Translations under genes and position numbers: made by a program
Part shown: positions 7,482 to 17,180 of the stretch, in pieces
Layout of the letters: the number at the start of each line of letters is the position of its first letter
How positions within the stretch are numbered: the first letter of the stretch is position 1
Notes under the pieces: model-generated
The model's database searches: none
Told to the model about the DNA's origin: nothing
The model's input: only the letters and a program-made list of their open reading frames with translations
Assembly: GCA_017410325.1 (NCBI GenBank)
Contig: JAFQRA010000019.1
Span: 50,519 to 114,518 of the forward strand
Source: Clostridia bacterium
GTDB taxonomy: Bacteria; Bacillota; Clostridia; Oscillospirales; Acutalibacteraceae
Direction of reading: 5' to 3'
Length of the DNA stretch: 64,000 bases

Positions 7482-9272
7482 TTAACCTATTAAGTCAAAT
7501 TTTTCAAGGGTTTTTGCAATTTTTTTGCCCTTCGGAAGCATTAATAAATCATCTTTTGATATTCCCTTGATAACAAGCAGTGAAACAGCGTAAACAACAA
7601 CCGCAACACCTACACCGAGAAGTGTGGAGAAATTATAGCCGTTGAGTCTGCTTCCAGCATCGCCGAAGGTGAGAAGATTGGAAAATACAGCCTGAGCTGC
7701 ATAAGCGGAAAAAGCGCAGATTGCCGCCGCAATCATCGGCTTTACAATTGTCGATACAAGCTTTACCTTACAGCCCGATATTTTAACGGCAAAGTAAATA
7801 TTGAGAACAACTATAACGGTATAGCAGACAAGCGTACCGATTGTAGCACCGTAAATATTGAATTTCGGAATACCGACAAAGATAAAGTTACAGATTACCT
7901 TAATTACAGCGCCGATTGCAACGGTTTTTGCGGGAATATCTGCCCTGCCCATTGCCTGCAGGACATTGGTAAGCGGTGTGGAAAGCGCAATAACAAAGGT
8001 ACCGATGCCGTAAATCATTACTATGGGAGAAGAGATGGGAATAAGGTTTTCCGCAGCAGTGCCGCCGTAAAGCAGAGTCATAACCGGAGTGGAAAGTGCG
8101 GCAATGCCGAGGCCTGCAGGGGCGGCAACAAGCATACAGACACGGACAACGGAGTTAATTATGCTGCCCGTTTCCTTTTTATTCTTGATTGCTACAGCGG
8201 CAGCAAGCGCGGGAATCGCGCTGACACCAAGCGACATTGTAATTGAAGTAATAAGATTTTTAAAATCAAGTGCAGAAAAATAACATCCGTAAAGATAGGT
8301 ACCGATATCCTTATCAAGCGTTCCGGAGCCCTGGAGAGATGCCGCAAAAGCGGTTTTGAAATAGTCAAGGTTATCCGCTACGGCATGAGCAAGACGGGTA
8401 CGGATGGTAAAATTATCAACAAGGTTAGTAACGTTGGTTATAAGCGCACTGATAACCATCGGGATAGCTATGGTTATCATAGTGTTTGTAATATCGGAAG
8501 AGGACTTGGGTCTGGGAGAATTGACAAGCATAGTCCTTGTAAAAGAGTCACCCTTGATTTTTTTATGAATAATCATAAACGCAAGAGCAGCCATAGTGCC
8601 GATTGTGACCGAAAGCACGGCTGCTGCCGCCGCAAACGGATAAATAACACTGAGTGCTTCCGCTTCATCAGCGCAAACCTTACCGAAAACAGCTTCGCCG
8701 TTGCTGAATTTCTTGAGGCCGAAGCTCATAACAGCCTTGGCAAACGTAAGGCCGAGAACAAGCTTGCCGAGTGCTTCAATAACCTGCGAAACAGCAGTAG
8801 GCGTCATATTGCGAAGGCCCTCGTAGTAACCTCTGTATGTAGACATCACACAGCAGAAGAATATGGAGGGAGCAATCATCAGAATACTCCAGAGGTTGTC
8901 CTCGCATTTACCGAGCTTTACATAGGGAAAAGCAATCAGCACCAGTAAAAGCGTACCGACTATACCGACAATAAGGAAAAGACGCTGTGCAACCCTGAAA
9001 ATCATTCTTGCATCACGGTAATTACCGAGGGTAACACTTTCTGATACCATTTTGGAAACCGCCACGGGCAGACCCGCCATTGATATAGCATAAATGGGCG
9101 TATAAATTTCATAAGCAGAGCTGAAATATCCTCTGCCCACCTCACCGATAAGAGCTGTCAGCGGAATTTTATAAATAGCGCCTATAACCTTAACGATGAG
9201 TGTTGCGGCAACAAGAATGAGTGCTCCGTTGAGCATTGACTGGCCTTTAACGGCTGATTTTTCCTGTCCCAA
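7482..9272 (-). CDS. SpoVB/YabM-like lipid flippase (polysaccharide biosynthesis, MOP superfamily)
   Basis: 596 residues with about 14 membrane helices, typical of SpoVB, YabM and MurJ-like exporters that move undecaprenyl-linked sugar precursors across the membrane. The N-terminal GALILVAATLIVKVIGAIYKIPL and GYFSSAYEIYTPIYAISMAGLPVAVSKMVS regions are the SpoVB signature. Together with mazG-HU-rqcP-yabP-yabQ this points to cell-wall or cortex precursor export. Whether it is the sporulation-specific SpoVB or the YabM paralogue cannot be told from this gene alone. Confidence 0.88.
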   Translation of the reverse strand: MGQEKSAVKGQSMLNGALILVAATLIVKVIGAIYKIPLTALIGEVGRGYFSSAYEIYTPIYAISMAGLPVAVSKMVSESVTLGNYRDARMIFRVAQRLFLIVGIVGTLLLVLIAFPYVKLGKCEDNLWSILMIAPSIFFCCVMSTYRGYYEGLRNMTPTAVSQVIEALGKLVLGLTFAKAVMSFGLKKFSNGEAVFGKVCADEAEALSVIYPFAAAAAVLSVTIGTMAALAFMIIHKKIKGDSFTRTMLVNSPRPKSSSDITNTMITIAIPMVISALITNVTNLVDNFTIRTRLAHAVADNLDYFKTAFAASLQGSGTLDKDIGTYLYGCYFSALDFKNLITSITMSLGVSAIPALAAAVAIKNKKETGSIINSVVRVCMLVAAPAGLGIAALSTPVMTLLYGGTAAENLIPISSPIVMIYGIGTFVIALSTPLTNVLQAMGRADIPAKTVAIGAVIKVICNFIFVGIPKFNIYGATIGTLVCYTVIVVLNIYFAVKISGCKVKLVSTIVKPMIAAAICAFSAYAAQAVFSNLLTFGDAGSRLNGYNFSTLLGVGVAVVVYAVSLLVIKGISKDDLLMLPKGKKIAKTLEKFDLIG

Positions 9273-9303
9273 AATAACACTTCCTTACATATTGAAATAT
9301 AAA

Positions 9304-10230
9304 TTAACCTAAAAACTCACATACAAGCAGAGATGAACGGGGAATTTTTTCTTCGGCAATGTCCGAAAACCTTTCAAGCTTTTCGGTAAGCCTTTGTGTT
9401 TCGGCAAACCAGATGCTGTCAGGTTCAACGGTTTTAAACAGTTCCAAAGCTCTGCCTTTGAAAACACAGGGCTCATAATTATGGATTGTATCAATCAGAA
9501 TATCCGCACAGTATTTATACGGCGCAAGATATTTGTTTTCCCCTTCAAGTACACCGTCCCACATATCAAAGGTGTTTTCAACCGAACTGCTTCTCGAATG
9601 GAAATCCCTTACGGTGCGTCTTATAAGGCGCAAATCGCGCTTTGTCATTAAAACGAAGCCTGAATCGTCATATATTCTTGTTGATACGCTGATATAAATT
9701 TTTAGCAGTGCCTCAGTCGGCAGATAACCGTAAATCAACGGATTAAGCGCGTGAAGACCTTCAAGAATTACAACGTCGCCTTCTTCAAGAGAAATGTCAA
9801 AAGCATTATCGGTTCTTATTCCCGTGTCAAAATCGAAACGAGGAATTGACGCAGTTCTGTCTTTGACAAGTTTTTTTAAGACCTTTTCCAACAAATCAAG
9901 GTCAAGAGCATGAACGGTTTCATAATCGGGCTTACCGTCATCACCTATTATAGCATCAACGGAATTTCTGTAAAAATCATCCAATGAAATAGTATATGCC
10001 TTATGCCCTTTTTCTTTGAGCATTTCTTTAATTTTGTTGGCTGTAGTTGTTTTGCCCGAACAGCTGGGACCTGCCAGAAGAACAATTTCAATGCTTCTGT
10101 TTGTTATAATCCTTTCAACGACACATTCAAGAGCAAGGCTGTATCTCTCCTCAGCGGCGGAGATAAAAGCTGCCGTATCATTTTCTGCCTCGTAATTTAT
10201 CTGTGAAAGCGTGTTGATAACATCTGCCAT
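9304..10230 (-). CDS. Nucleoside (uridine) kinase family protein
   Basis: 308 residues from the ATG at 10228-10230, preceded by GGAGG; the longer upstream frame has no ribosome site. A P-loop AGPSCSGKTTTANKIKE sits near residue 70 and the uridine-kinase segments YTISLDDFYRN and DVVILEGLHALNP follow. Family members phosphorylate uridine or cytidine, but several members of this clostridial group have unclear substrates. Many relatives carry an N-terminal TGS/ThrRS-like half of about 250 residues. Here only a short helical N-terminus is present. It lies downstream of hemZ in the relA-dtd-MBL-hemZ run. Confidence 0.82.
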   Translation of the reverse strand: MADVINTLSQINYEAENDTAAFISAAEERYSLALECVVERIITNRSIEIVLLAGPSCSGKTTTANKIKEMLKEKGHKAYTISLDDFYRNSVDAIIGDDGKPDYETVHALDLDLLEKVLKKLVKDRTASIPRFDFDTGIRTDNAFDISLEEGDVVILEGLHALNPLIYGYLPTEALLKIYISVSTRIYDDSGFVLMTKRDLRLIRRTVRDFHSRSSSVENTFDMWDGVLEGENKYLAPYKYCADILIDTIHNYEPCVFKGRALELFKTVEPDSIWFAETQRLTEKLERFSDIAEEKIPRSSLLVCEFLG

Positions 10231-10258
10231 AAGCAGGACCTCCGATTGATTTACTAAA

Positions 10259-11725
10259 CTAATTGTATGTAGAATAAAACTCGGATATTCTGTTTTTTCT
10301 TTCCACGAGAGTGTTGAATCCCGTATTATATTCGTACGGATATTTATAATTGAAAATACGCTCAATAAGATTATCGTGCGGTGCCTTAAGCTTGGTAACC
10401 GCTCCCGCTCCGACAGCGAGCACGGTATGAATTTCTTCCATCATATAAACATTATAAAAGCACTCTTTACCCGGTAAACACCAACCGACGTTTTCAAGAT
10501 TGCCTACGCAGCGGCTCTGACGGTACATATAATACGGAATGTAACCGTTTTCAGAAAGGGTTTTATTCGCGTAATCAATCATAAGTGAAGCCGCCGCATC
10601 CTGTGAAAGAGCCGCGTTTTCTTTGGTAACAAGATTGCTCGAACGTTTAAGCGCAAGTGCGTGAACAGTAATGTTTTCGGCACCGAGCGAAATTGCCTTA
10701 TCCACCGAATTCTTAAAGCCTTCAACGCTGTCACCCGGCAAGCCCGCAATCAGATCCATATTAATGCTCTCAAAGCCGATATCGCGTGCCAGCAGATAAG
10801 CCTCAACCGCTTCTTCCGCAGTGTGTTTTCTGCCGATTGTTTCAAGCACACCGTTATCAAACGTCTGCGGATTAATGCTGATTCTGTCAACGCTGCAGCT
10901 TTTAAGAGTGAGCAGCTTTTCGCGCGTAATTGTATCTGCTCTGCCCGATTCAAAGGTGAATTCACGGCAGTATGACATATCAAAGCTGTTTTTAACTGTA
11001 TCAATCAAAAACTTTGATTGCTCAGCCGAGAGAATACCGGGTGTACCGCCGCCGAAATAAACGCTTTCCAGTCTTAATTCATTACGCTTTGCATATTCCG
11101 CAGTGATAATCAGCTCTTTTGCAAGATTTTCAATATACGGCTCAAGAAGTTTTTTTGCATTACTGCTTGTAATGGAATGAGAAACAAATGAACAATAGCT
11201 GCATCGACTGGGACAGAAAGGAATTGATACATATAAGCTGAAGGAATCGTGTCTGTTTTCGGCAAAAATCTGTTTCTGTGCTTTTGCAACATCAAAAGCG
11301 AGCTGTGCTTTGCTCTCGGTAACAAGAAGCTTATCCGTAAAATAGGATTTTGCATTTTCTTCGCCGTTTTCGTCAATAAGCCGATTCATCAGCTTGGACG
11401 GTCTTACACCCGTAAGCAAGCCCCACGCGGGAGTATATCCCGTAATTTTAATAAGACAATCGTATAAACATAAGGCTAAATTATATTCCGCCTCACTGTC
11501 GGAATAAACATCGAGTGTTCTTTCGCTGTTTTCGGTTTTGCCGTCAATTGAAGCATTGACTGATAAAACGGTATTACCGTCAACCGTATTCATTTTTGTG
11601 ATTATATATTCGCCCTGAACATCATTCATCTCATATTCAAGGTGTATGTCAGAGTTGGGATAAAACATACGGCACAGGTTTTCGGTTTCAAAATGAAACT
11701 TGTGACCGATAATGTAAACTGTCAT
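10259..11725 (-). CDS. hemZ: Radical SAM coproporphyrinogen dehydrogenase-like protein HemZ
   Basis: 488 residues. After an N-terminal domain of about 160 residues comes the radical SAM cluster motif CPSRCSYC with cysteines at 171, 175 and 178. The HemN/HemZ segments VYFGGGTPGIL, INMDLIAGLPGD and YYMYRQSRCVGNLENVG follow. HemZ-type proteins oxidise coproporphyrinogen III or act as related anaerobic radical SAM enzymes. No other haem-synthesis gene is in the window, so true haem synthesis is uncertain. The start overlaps the stop of the upstream MBL gene by one base. Confidence 0.88.
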   Translation of the reverse strand: MTVYIIGHKFHFETENLCRMFYPNSDIHLEYEMNDVQGEYIITKMNTVDGNTVLSVNASIDGKTENSERTLDVYSDSEAEYNLALCLYDCLIKITGYTPAWGLLTGVRPSKLMNRLIDENGEENAKSYFTDKLLVTESKAQLAFDVAKAQKQIFAENRHDSFSLYVSIPFCPSRCSYCSFVSHSITSSNAKKLLEPYIENLAKELIITAEYAKRNELRLESVYFGGGTPGILSAEQSKFLIDTVKNSFDMSYCREFTFESGRADTITREKLLTLKSCSVDRISINPQTFDNGVLETIGRKHTAEEAVEAYLLARDIGFESINMDLIAGLPGDSVEGFKNSVDKAISLGAENITVHALALKRSSNLVTKENAALSQDAAASLMIDYANKTLSENGYIPYYMYRQSRCVGNLENVGWCLPGKECFYNVYMMEEIHTVLAVGAGAVTKLKAPHDNLIERIFNYKYPYEYNTGFNTLVERKNRISEFYSTYN

Positions 11726-12348
11726 CAGAGCTTCCTCATATATCTGTTTCTTTTGCGTTCAAAGCCTATGGTTGTAGCGCGGTTGTGGCCGGGATAAACC
11801 GAATATTCATCATCAAATTCTGAAAGCTTCTTAATTGATGCCATCATATCGTCAAAATTTCCGCCTGCAAAATCTGTTCTGCCGACTGTTAGACAGAACA
11901 ACGTATCGCCGCTGAAAATAAGTTTATTCTTAGTGTCGACATAGCATACGGAACCCAGTGAATGGCCGGGTGTGCTTAAAACGAAGAATTCAGTATCAGC
12001 AAATTTAATAATATCACCGTTCTTGAGCACTTTATCTGCAGTAACTCCGGGAGTCGCTTCGTAATCGCCCGCAAGATTTATCTTGTTATCAATCAGACAT
12101 TTTTCATCATCGCTATGGATGCAAATTTCGGCCTGCGGATAAATTTCTTTCAACGATTTACAGCCGAATATATGATCAAAATGGCCGTGTGTAAGAAGGA
12201 TATATTTTAAATCAAACCCAAGCAAGGCGTCGTTGAGTTCGTCCGAGGAAACGCCGGGGTCAATAACTGCTGCTGTTTTTGAAACATCGTCAGTTAATAA
12301 ATAGCAGTTTGCTCCGTAATCACCAAGCGGAAAACATTGCATATTCAT
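11725..12348 (-). CDS. MBL-fold metallo-hydrolase (glyoxalase II-like)
   Basis: 207 residues from the ATG at 12346-12348, eight bases after GGAGG; the neighbouring in-frame ATGs have poor spacing. The zinc motif HGHFDH covers residues 54-59 (HxHxDH). The later LSTPGHSLGSVCY, FSGDTLF and YPGHNRATTIG supply the remaining ligands. The family includes hydroxyacylglutathione hydrolases and many small thioesterases; the true substrate is unknown. It begins two bases after the dtd stop and is the usual companion between dtd and hemZ. Confidence 0.9.
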   Translation of the reverse strand: MNMQCFPLGDYGANCYLLTDDVSKTAAVIDPGVSSDELNDALLGFDLKYILLTHGHFDHIFGCKSLKEIYPQAEICIHSDDEKCLIDNKINLAGDYEATPGVTADKVLKNGDIIKFADTEFFVLSTPGHSLGSVCYVDTKNKLIFSGDTLFCLTVGRTDFAGGNFDDMMASIKKLSEFDDEYSVYPGHNRATTIGFERKRNRYMRKL

Positions 12349-12350
12349 AT

Positions 12351-12806
12351 TCATTTCCTCCAAATATCTGTGTCCAGAATAATTGTAACGGGGCCGTCAT
12401 TGACAAGCGAAACCAGCATATCGGCACCGAAAACACCGTTTTCAACCTTTCGTATGCCGTTTTCAAGCAATAACGCGGAATACTTTTGGTACAAAGCATC
12501 GGCAACATCGGGAGCGGCAGACGGCGTAAAGGACGGTCGGTTTCCTTTTTTACAGTCAGCACAAAGTGTAAACTGAGAAACGACAAGTGCTTCGCCGTCA
12601 ATATCAATCAGAGAAAGGTTCATTTTCTCATTTTCGTCCTCAAAAACACGAAGCTTTGCTGTTTTTGCGGCAAGCACTTCGGCTTCTTTTTCGGTATCTC
12701 CTTCCACAACACCGAGAAGAATCAGATACCCCGACCCGATAGCGCCTACGGTTTTACCGTCAACGACAACATCGGCTTTTTTTACTCTTTGAATAACCGC
12801 TTTCAT
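12351..12806 (-). CDS. dtd: D-aminoacyl-tRNA deacylase
   Basis: 151 residues, full length. The enzyme hydrolyses D-amino acids mischarged onto tRNA. The hallmark motifs are both present: [10 protein letters not shown], and the NGPP-like C-terminal [12 protein letters not shown]. The N-terminus [17 protein letters not shown] is typical. It follows relA by 12 bases, the common relA-dtd pairing in Firmicutes. Confidence 0.96.
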   Translation of the reverse strand: MKAVIQRVKKADVVVDGKTVGAIGSGYLILLGVVEGDTEKEAEVLAAKTAKLRVFEDENEKMNLSLIDIDGEALVVSQFTLCADCKKGNRPSFTPSAAPDVADALYQKYSALLLENGIRKVENGVFGADMLVSLVNDGPVTIILDTDIWRK

Positions 12807-12818
12807 TGTCTCACCACG

Positions 12819-15011
12819 TTACTTTCTTTCAACTTTCAATACACCGTCAATTTTTTCAATCTTTGAAATTACACTCTTAAGGTGCTCTATACCGTCCACA
12901 AAAATCGTACAGGTCATAATAAAGGAGCCGTCCTTAAGCGAGCGTGAGTTGATGTTTGTAATCAGTACTCTGATATTACTGAGCATAACTGAAATATCGG
13001 CAAGAATACCGATTCTGTCAATACCCGTAATAAAGAGATTTGCGTTGTATTCTTCCTTTACGCCCTTATCCCAATAAGCATTGAGCCATCTGTAGGGCTC
13101 GGCGCAGTTTTCTATATCTTTGGGAACGTTGGTACAGCTTCTTGAGTGAATTGAAACACCGTGGCCTCTTGTAATAAAGCCTATGATTTTATCACCGGGA
13201 AGCGGATTACAGCAATGGGCAAATTTAATAAGACAGTTGTCAATGCCTTCAACGACAGCACCCTCACTGCTCTTTACGCGTTTTTTGGGCGTTTCAACAG
13301 GAACCTTGATTTGCTTGGATGAAACAAGCTTTGCGTATTCATCCTTGATTCTGGGCATAATCTTGCTCAGCAAAATGCCGCCGTAGCCGATTGCGGCATA
13401 GAAATCATCAATAGTCTGACAGCGCTGTCTTTCGGCAATCTTTTTAAGAAAAGCTTCGCTTTCATCATCAGGCAGTCTGATTAGCGCCCGCCTGAACTCA
13501 CGCTCAAGCTGCTCTTTGCCCTGTTCAATATTCTCTTCACGGCGTTCCTTCTTGAACCATGAGCGGATTTTACTTCTGGCTTCACTTGTTTTAACGATAT
13601 TCAGCCAGTCTCTGCTCGGGCCTTTACCGGGCTGTGAAGAGGTTATAATATCAACAATTTCACCCGTTTGCACCTTGTAATCGAGTGAAACCATTCTGCC
13701 GTCAACCTTGGCACCCGTCATTTTATTGCCGACTGCTGAGTGGATTGCATAAGCAAAGTCAATAACCGTTGCACCTACAGGCAGGTTTTTAACGTCACCC
13801 TTAGGCGTGAAAACATACACGTCATCAGGAACAAGGTCGCTTTTTATTGTGCTGACAATTTCATCAACACCCGCCGCTTCATCCTGACTTTCCAGAAGCT
13901 GTCTTATCCATGAAAGGCGTTCATCAAAGGACTTTTTGCCGCCTGACATATTGAGCTTGTATTTCCAGTGTGCGGCAATACCGTATTCGGCAGTATAGTG
14001 CATTTCCCACGTTCTTATCTGAACTTCGAAAGGTATGCCCTCTTTGCTGATAACGGTCGTGTGGAGTGACTGATACATATTAGGCTTAGGCGTTGAAATA
14101 TAGTCCTTGAATCTGCCGGGAAGAGGCCTGAACATATCGTGAATAACGCCGAGACAGTTATAACAGTCGATAACGGTATCAACAATAATTCTTACCGCAT
14201 AGATATCATAAATTTCATCGAAATTCTTATTCTGCATATACATCTTTCTGTATATGCCGTGAACGCTTTTTATTCTGCCGTCGACCTTAGCTTTGATGCC
14301 CGAATCGGCAATGTGTTCAATAATGCGTTCCTTTACATCAAGCAGAAATTCGTTGCGCTGTGTCAACTGATTTGCAAGGTTTTCTTCAATTTCCTTGTAG
14401 CCAATACTGTCAAGGTAGCTGATAGCAAGGTCCTCAAGCTCTATTTTTACGGGACGGATACCAAGACGGTGCGCAATCGGCGCATAAATCTCAAGGGTTT
14501 CAAGCGCAATGTCACGGCGCTTTTGCTCTTTCATAAAGCCGAGAGTACGCATATTGTGAAGGCGGTCGGCAAGCTTAATAATAATAACGCGTATGTCGTG
14601 CGACATTGCAATAAGCATCTTACGCAGATTTTCAGCCTGCTGTTCTTCCTTGTTTGCAAGCGAAACCTTACCGAGCTTTGTTACGCCGTCAACCAGTGCG
14701 GAAATGCTTTTTCCGAAATCCCGTTCACAGTCTTCGCTGGTATATTCGGTGTCCTCAACAACATCATGAAGAAGTGCTGCGGCAAGTGATTCGGCATCCA
14801 TACCCATTTGTGCAAGAATGGTTGCAACGGAAACAGGGTGAATAATATAGGGCTGACCAGATTTTCTCAGCTGACCCTCGTGTGCCTTTTCGGCAACCGA
14901 GAACGCTTTGTCAATCAGTTTAAGCTGTTCAGCAGTATAGCCGTCTTTAATTAGGTCTTTAAGTTCTGAGTAAAGAACAGCAACTTCATCAACATTTTCG
15001 GTTTTACACAT
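12819..15011 (-). CDS. relA: Bifunctional (p)ppGpp synthetase/hydrolase
   Basis: 730 residues with the full long-RSH layout. The HD hydrolase domain has His82-Asp83 in LLHDVVEDTEY. The synthetase domain includes YAVRIIVDTVIDCYNCLG and the substrate loop FKDYISTPKPNMYQSLHTT. A TGS domain starts near DVYVFTPKGDVKNLPVGATVIDFA. A zinc-finger-like region (FAHCCNPLPGDKIIGF) and a C-terminal ACT domain complete it. The protein sets the stringent-response alarmone level at the ribosome. AGGAGG precedes the ATG. Both catalytic motifs look intact, so it should be truly bifunctional. Confidence 0.96.
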   Translation of the reverse strand: MCKTENVDEVAVLYSELKDLIKDGYTAEQLKLIDKAFSVAEKAHEGQLRKSGQPYIIHPVSVATILAQMGMDAESLAAALLHDVVEDTEYTSEDCERDFGKSISALVDGVTKLGKVSLANKEEQQAENLRKMLIAMSHDIRVIIIKLADRLHNMRTLGFMKEQKRRDIALETLEIYAPIAHRLGIRPVKIELEDLAISYLDSIGYKEIEENLANQLTQRNEFLLDVKERIIEHIADSGIKAKVDGRIKSVHGIYRKMYMQNKNFDEIYDIYAVRIIVDTVIDCYNCLGVIHDMFRPLPGRFKDYISTPKPNMYQSLHTTVISKEGIPFEVQIRTWEMHYTAEYGIAAHWKYKLNMSGGKKSFDERLSWIRQLLESQDEAAGVDEIVSTIKSDLVPDDVYVFTPKGDVKNLPVGATVIDFAYAIHSAVGNKMTGAKVDGRMVSLDYKVQTGEIVDIITSSQPGKGPSRDWLNIVKTSEARSKIRSWFKKERREENIEQGKEQLEREFRRALIRLPDDESEAFLKKIAERQRCQTIDDFYAAIGYGGILLSKIMPRIKDEYAKLVSSKQIKVPVETPKKRVKSSEGAVVEGIDNCLIKFAHCCNPLPGDKIIGFITRGHGVSIHSRSCTNVPKDIENCAEPYRWLNAYWDKGVKEEYNANLFITGIDRIGILADISVMLSNIRVLITNINSRSLKDGSFIMTCTIFVDGIEHLKSVISKIEKIDGVLKVERK

Positions 15012-15028
15012 TATGCAGCACCTCCTTT

Positions 15029-17053
15029 TTATAACAGACAGTTAAGTAATGAAGAAGCGGATAAATCCGCTTTAACGGGAGTTACGGGCAGACATATAAC
15101 TGCGTTTTCATCGCGTACCAGAACTTTCAGTTCAAGCATGGCATCCAACGAAACGGCAACCTTGCAAAGGTTTTCGCCGTTATCGCCGAGGCGGTAACAA
15201 AGCGTTTCTATATCATACTTCCAACCGCCGCAGGCTTTTATGAATCTGAACACATCGAGCATAAATTCTCTTTCGGGTCTGGCCGCTATCTTCTCTTCGG
15301 CTGTAAGGTTTTCCTGACGCTTTACTTTTTCATAAAGCGAAAAACCTTTAAGCACACAGAAATCGTCCATACCTGCACCTTTAACGGCTTTGACGTGAAC
15401 ACCGGGTCTGACTTCGCCGAGATATTCGTTGGGTTCAACAGTTACGGCAAGGTCAACGGTATCGCCTTTCTTGAACGGAAATTCGTGAGGTGACACACCG
15501 AAGCGCATTGCTGAAATTTTTGTATCGCCTTTTGAAAGCATAAGTCTGATGTGCTTACCGTCGCTGACAGCCTGTACCGCATCGATTTTCATATTAAACA
15601 AGCCGAAAACAGGTACGGGATTACCTGCACCGAAGGGCTCAAGAGTTGACAGTGCATCAAGCAAATCCTTATCTATAGCGGCAGGGTTAAGACGGCAGTC
15701 AATATTGAGCACGGGGAAACTGACATCACCGAGAGAAGCGGCATATTCATTGATTTTTTTACGGAACAAATCAATGTTTTCGCACTTAAGCCCGATACCT
15801 GCCGCAAGGGTATGTCCTCCGAAGTGATCGAGTGTGTCGGAAGCGGCCTTAATGGCATCATAAAGAGAAAAGCCTTCAAAGCTTCGTCCCGAGCCTCTGG
15901 CCTCATCACCGTCACGCGCTATGACAATTGCAGGCTTGCCGAAAAGCTCAACAAGCTTTGCGGCAACAATACCGATTATGCCGTTGGGCCAGTTTTCGCC
16001 GTCAACAACAATAACTCTGTCATATTTCAAAGAGGGGTTAGTCTTGAACTTTTCCTTAATCTCTTCTAGAATTTCAAGCTCGATTTTATGTCTTTGAACG
16101 TTTGCGGAATCAATTTCCTCCGCAATATCCTCGCTTACGGCAGGGTCTTCACACAAAAGCAGATTAAGCGCCCTTGAAGGACTGCCCATTCTGCCCGCGG
16201 CGTTTATTCTGGGAATGAGCGTAAAGGCAAGTGAGCCCGCGCTCATTCTTTTTTTGCCGTAGCCCGCTACTTCACGAAGTGAATTGATACCGTATCTCTC
16301 GGAGTTGTTAATCATCTCAACACCGCGCCTGACAATAAACCTGTTTTCGTCAACGAGCGGCATTACATCGCCGATTGTTCCAAGAGCCACAATATCGCTG
16401 TATGCATCAAGCACAAAATTGTAATCGGAATCCTCCATAGCGCAAAGAAGCTTAAACACAACGCCAACTCCGGCAAAGCTGTTGAAGCTGCATTTACAGT
16501 CATCACGGTACGGATCAACAACCGCACAGCAATCGGGAAGCATATCCCCAACCCTATGGTGGTCAGTAACAACCATTTTAATTCCGAGTTGTTTTGCGTA
16601 TTCGGCTTCTTCAATATTGCTTATGCCGCAGTCAACAGTAACAATCAGCTTTACGCCCTGCTCAGCAAAATAATCAATATCCGCACATTTCAGACCGTAT
16701 CCCTCTGATCTGTCGGGAATTTTACACATAACATCGGCACCCTGGTCGGAAAGGTACGAATACAGCAACGCCGTAGCAGTGATACCGTCAGCATCATAAT
16801 CACCGAAAACAGCAATTCGGTCAAAATTTTCAAGTGCGGCTGTAATTGTTTTAACAGCTTTATCCATATCGGGAAAATCCCAGGGTGATGACAGCTCAAG
16901 CTCATCAAAAAAGAACGAGCGGATTTTTTCATCGGTATCTATTCCGCGTGAAGAAGCAATGAGAGAAGCCATAGGAAAAAGAGTATGCTTTTCAGCAAGG
17001 GATGCTGCAAGGACTTTATCGACCTTGTTTACCTGCCATATTTTTCTGCTCAT
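15029..17053 (-). CDS. recJ: Single-stranded-DNA-specific exonuclease RecJ
   Basis: 674 residues. The DHH domain carries FGDYDADGITAT (metal ligands at 85, 87 and 89), VTVDCGI and VTDHHRV (164-166). The DHHA1 half has GSGRSF and FGGHTLAAGIGL, followed by an OB-fold domain. RecJ degrades single-stranded DNA 5' to 3' in recombination and repair. It is the first gene of the run and has a good promoter at 17083-17111 and AAGGTGGTG before its ATG. The extra C-terminal domain of about 100 residues is typical of Firmicute RecJ. Confidence 0.95.
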   Translation of the reverse strand: MSRKIWQVNKVDKVLAASLAEKHTLFPMASLIASSRGIDTDEKIRSFFFDELELSSPWDFPDMDKAVKTITAALENFDRIAVFGDYDADGITATALLYSYLSDQGADVMCKIPDRSEGYGLKCADIDYFAEQGVKLIVTVDCGISNIEEAEYAKQLGIKMVVTDHHRVGDMLPDCCAVVDPYRDDCKCSFNSFAGVGVVFKLLCAMEDSDYNFVLDAYSDIVALGTIGDVMPLVDENRFIVRRGVEMINNSERYGINSLREVAGYGKKRMSAGSLAFTLIPRINAAGRMGSPSRALNLLLCEDPAVSEDIAEEIDSANVQRHKIELEILEEIKEKFKTNPSLKYDRVIVVDGENWPNGIIGIVAAKLVELFGKPAIVIARDGDEARGSGRSFEGFSLYDAIKAASDTLDHFGGHTLAAGIGLKCENIDLFRKKINEYAASLGDVSFPVLNIDCRLNPAAIDKDLLDALSTLEPFGAGNPVPVFGLFNMKIDAVQAVSDGKHIRLMLSKGDTKISAMRFGVSPHEFPFKKGDTVDLAVTVEPNEYLGEVRPGVHVKAVKGAGMDDFCVLKGFSLYEKVKRQENLTAEEKIAARPEREFMLDVFRFIKACGGWKYDIETLCYRLGDNGENLCKVAVSLDAMLELKVLVRDENAVICLPVTPVKADLSASSLLNCLL

Positions 17054-17082
17054 TGTTTCACCACCTTAAATAATATTTATAA

Positions 17083-17111
17083 ATTATAACACTTATTTTT
17101 ATTTTATGCAA
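17083..17111 (-). promoter_or_regulatory. Sigma-A promoter for the recJ-relA-dtd run
   Basis: Minus strand: TTGCAT, 17 bases, TATAAT, about 30 bases before the recJ start. Confidence 0.75.
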
Positions 17112-17145
17112 TAAAAATTTTGCTTGTTCGCAAAATAACAACAAA

Positions 17146-17180
17146 AAACCGCACCAAAACCAACGTTACGGGTGCGGTTT
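17146..17180 (-). terminator. Terminator overlapping the 3' end of the uncharacterised gene
   Basis: Minus strand AAACCGCACC, 15-base loop, GGTGCGGTTT, then TTTTG. The upstream arm encodes the last codons (Lys-Pro-His-Pro) and the stop codon lies in the loop. It separates this operon from the recJ promoter. Confidence 0.8.

Noticed and set aside
8385-8948. 187-codon plus-strand frame
   Set aside because: Antisense of the spoVB-like gene; composition is unlike a real protein.
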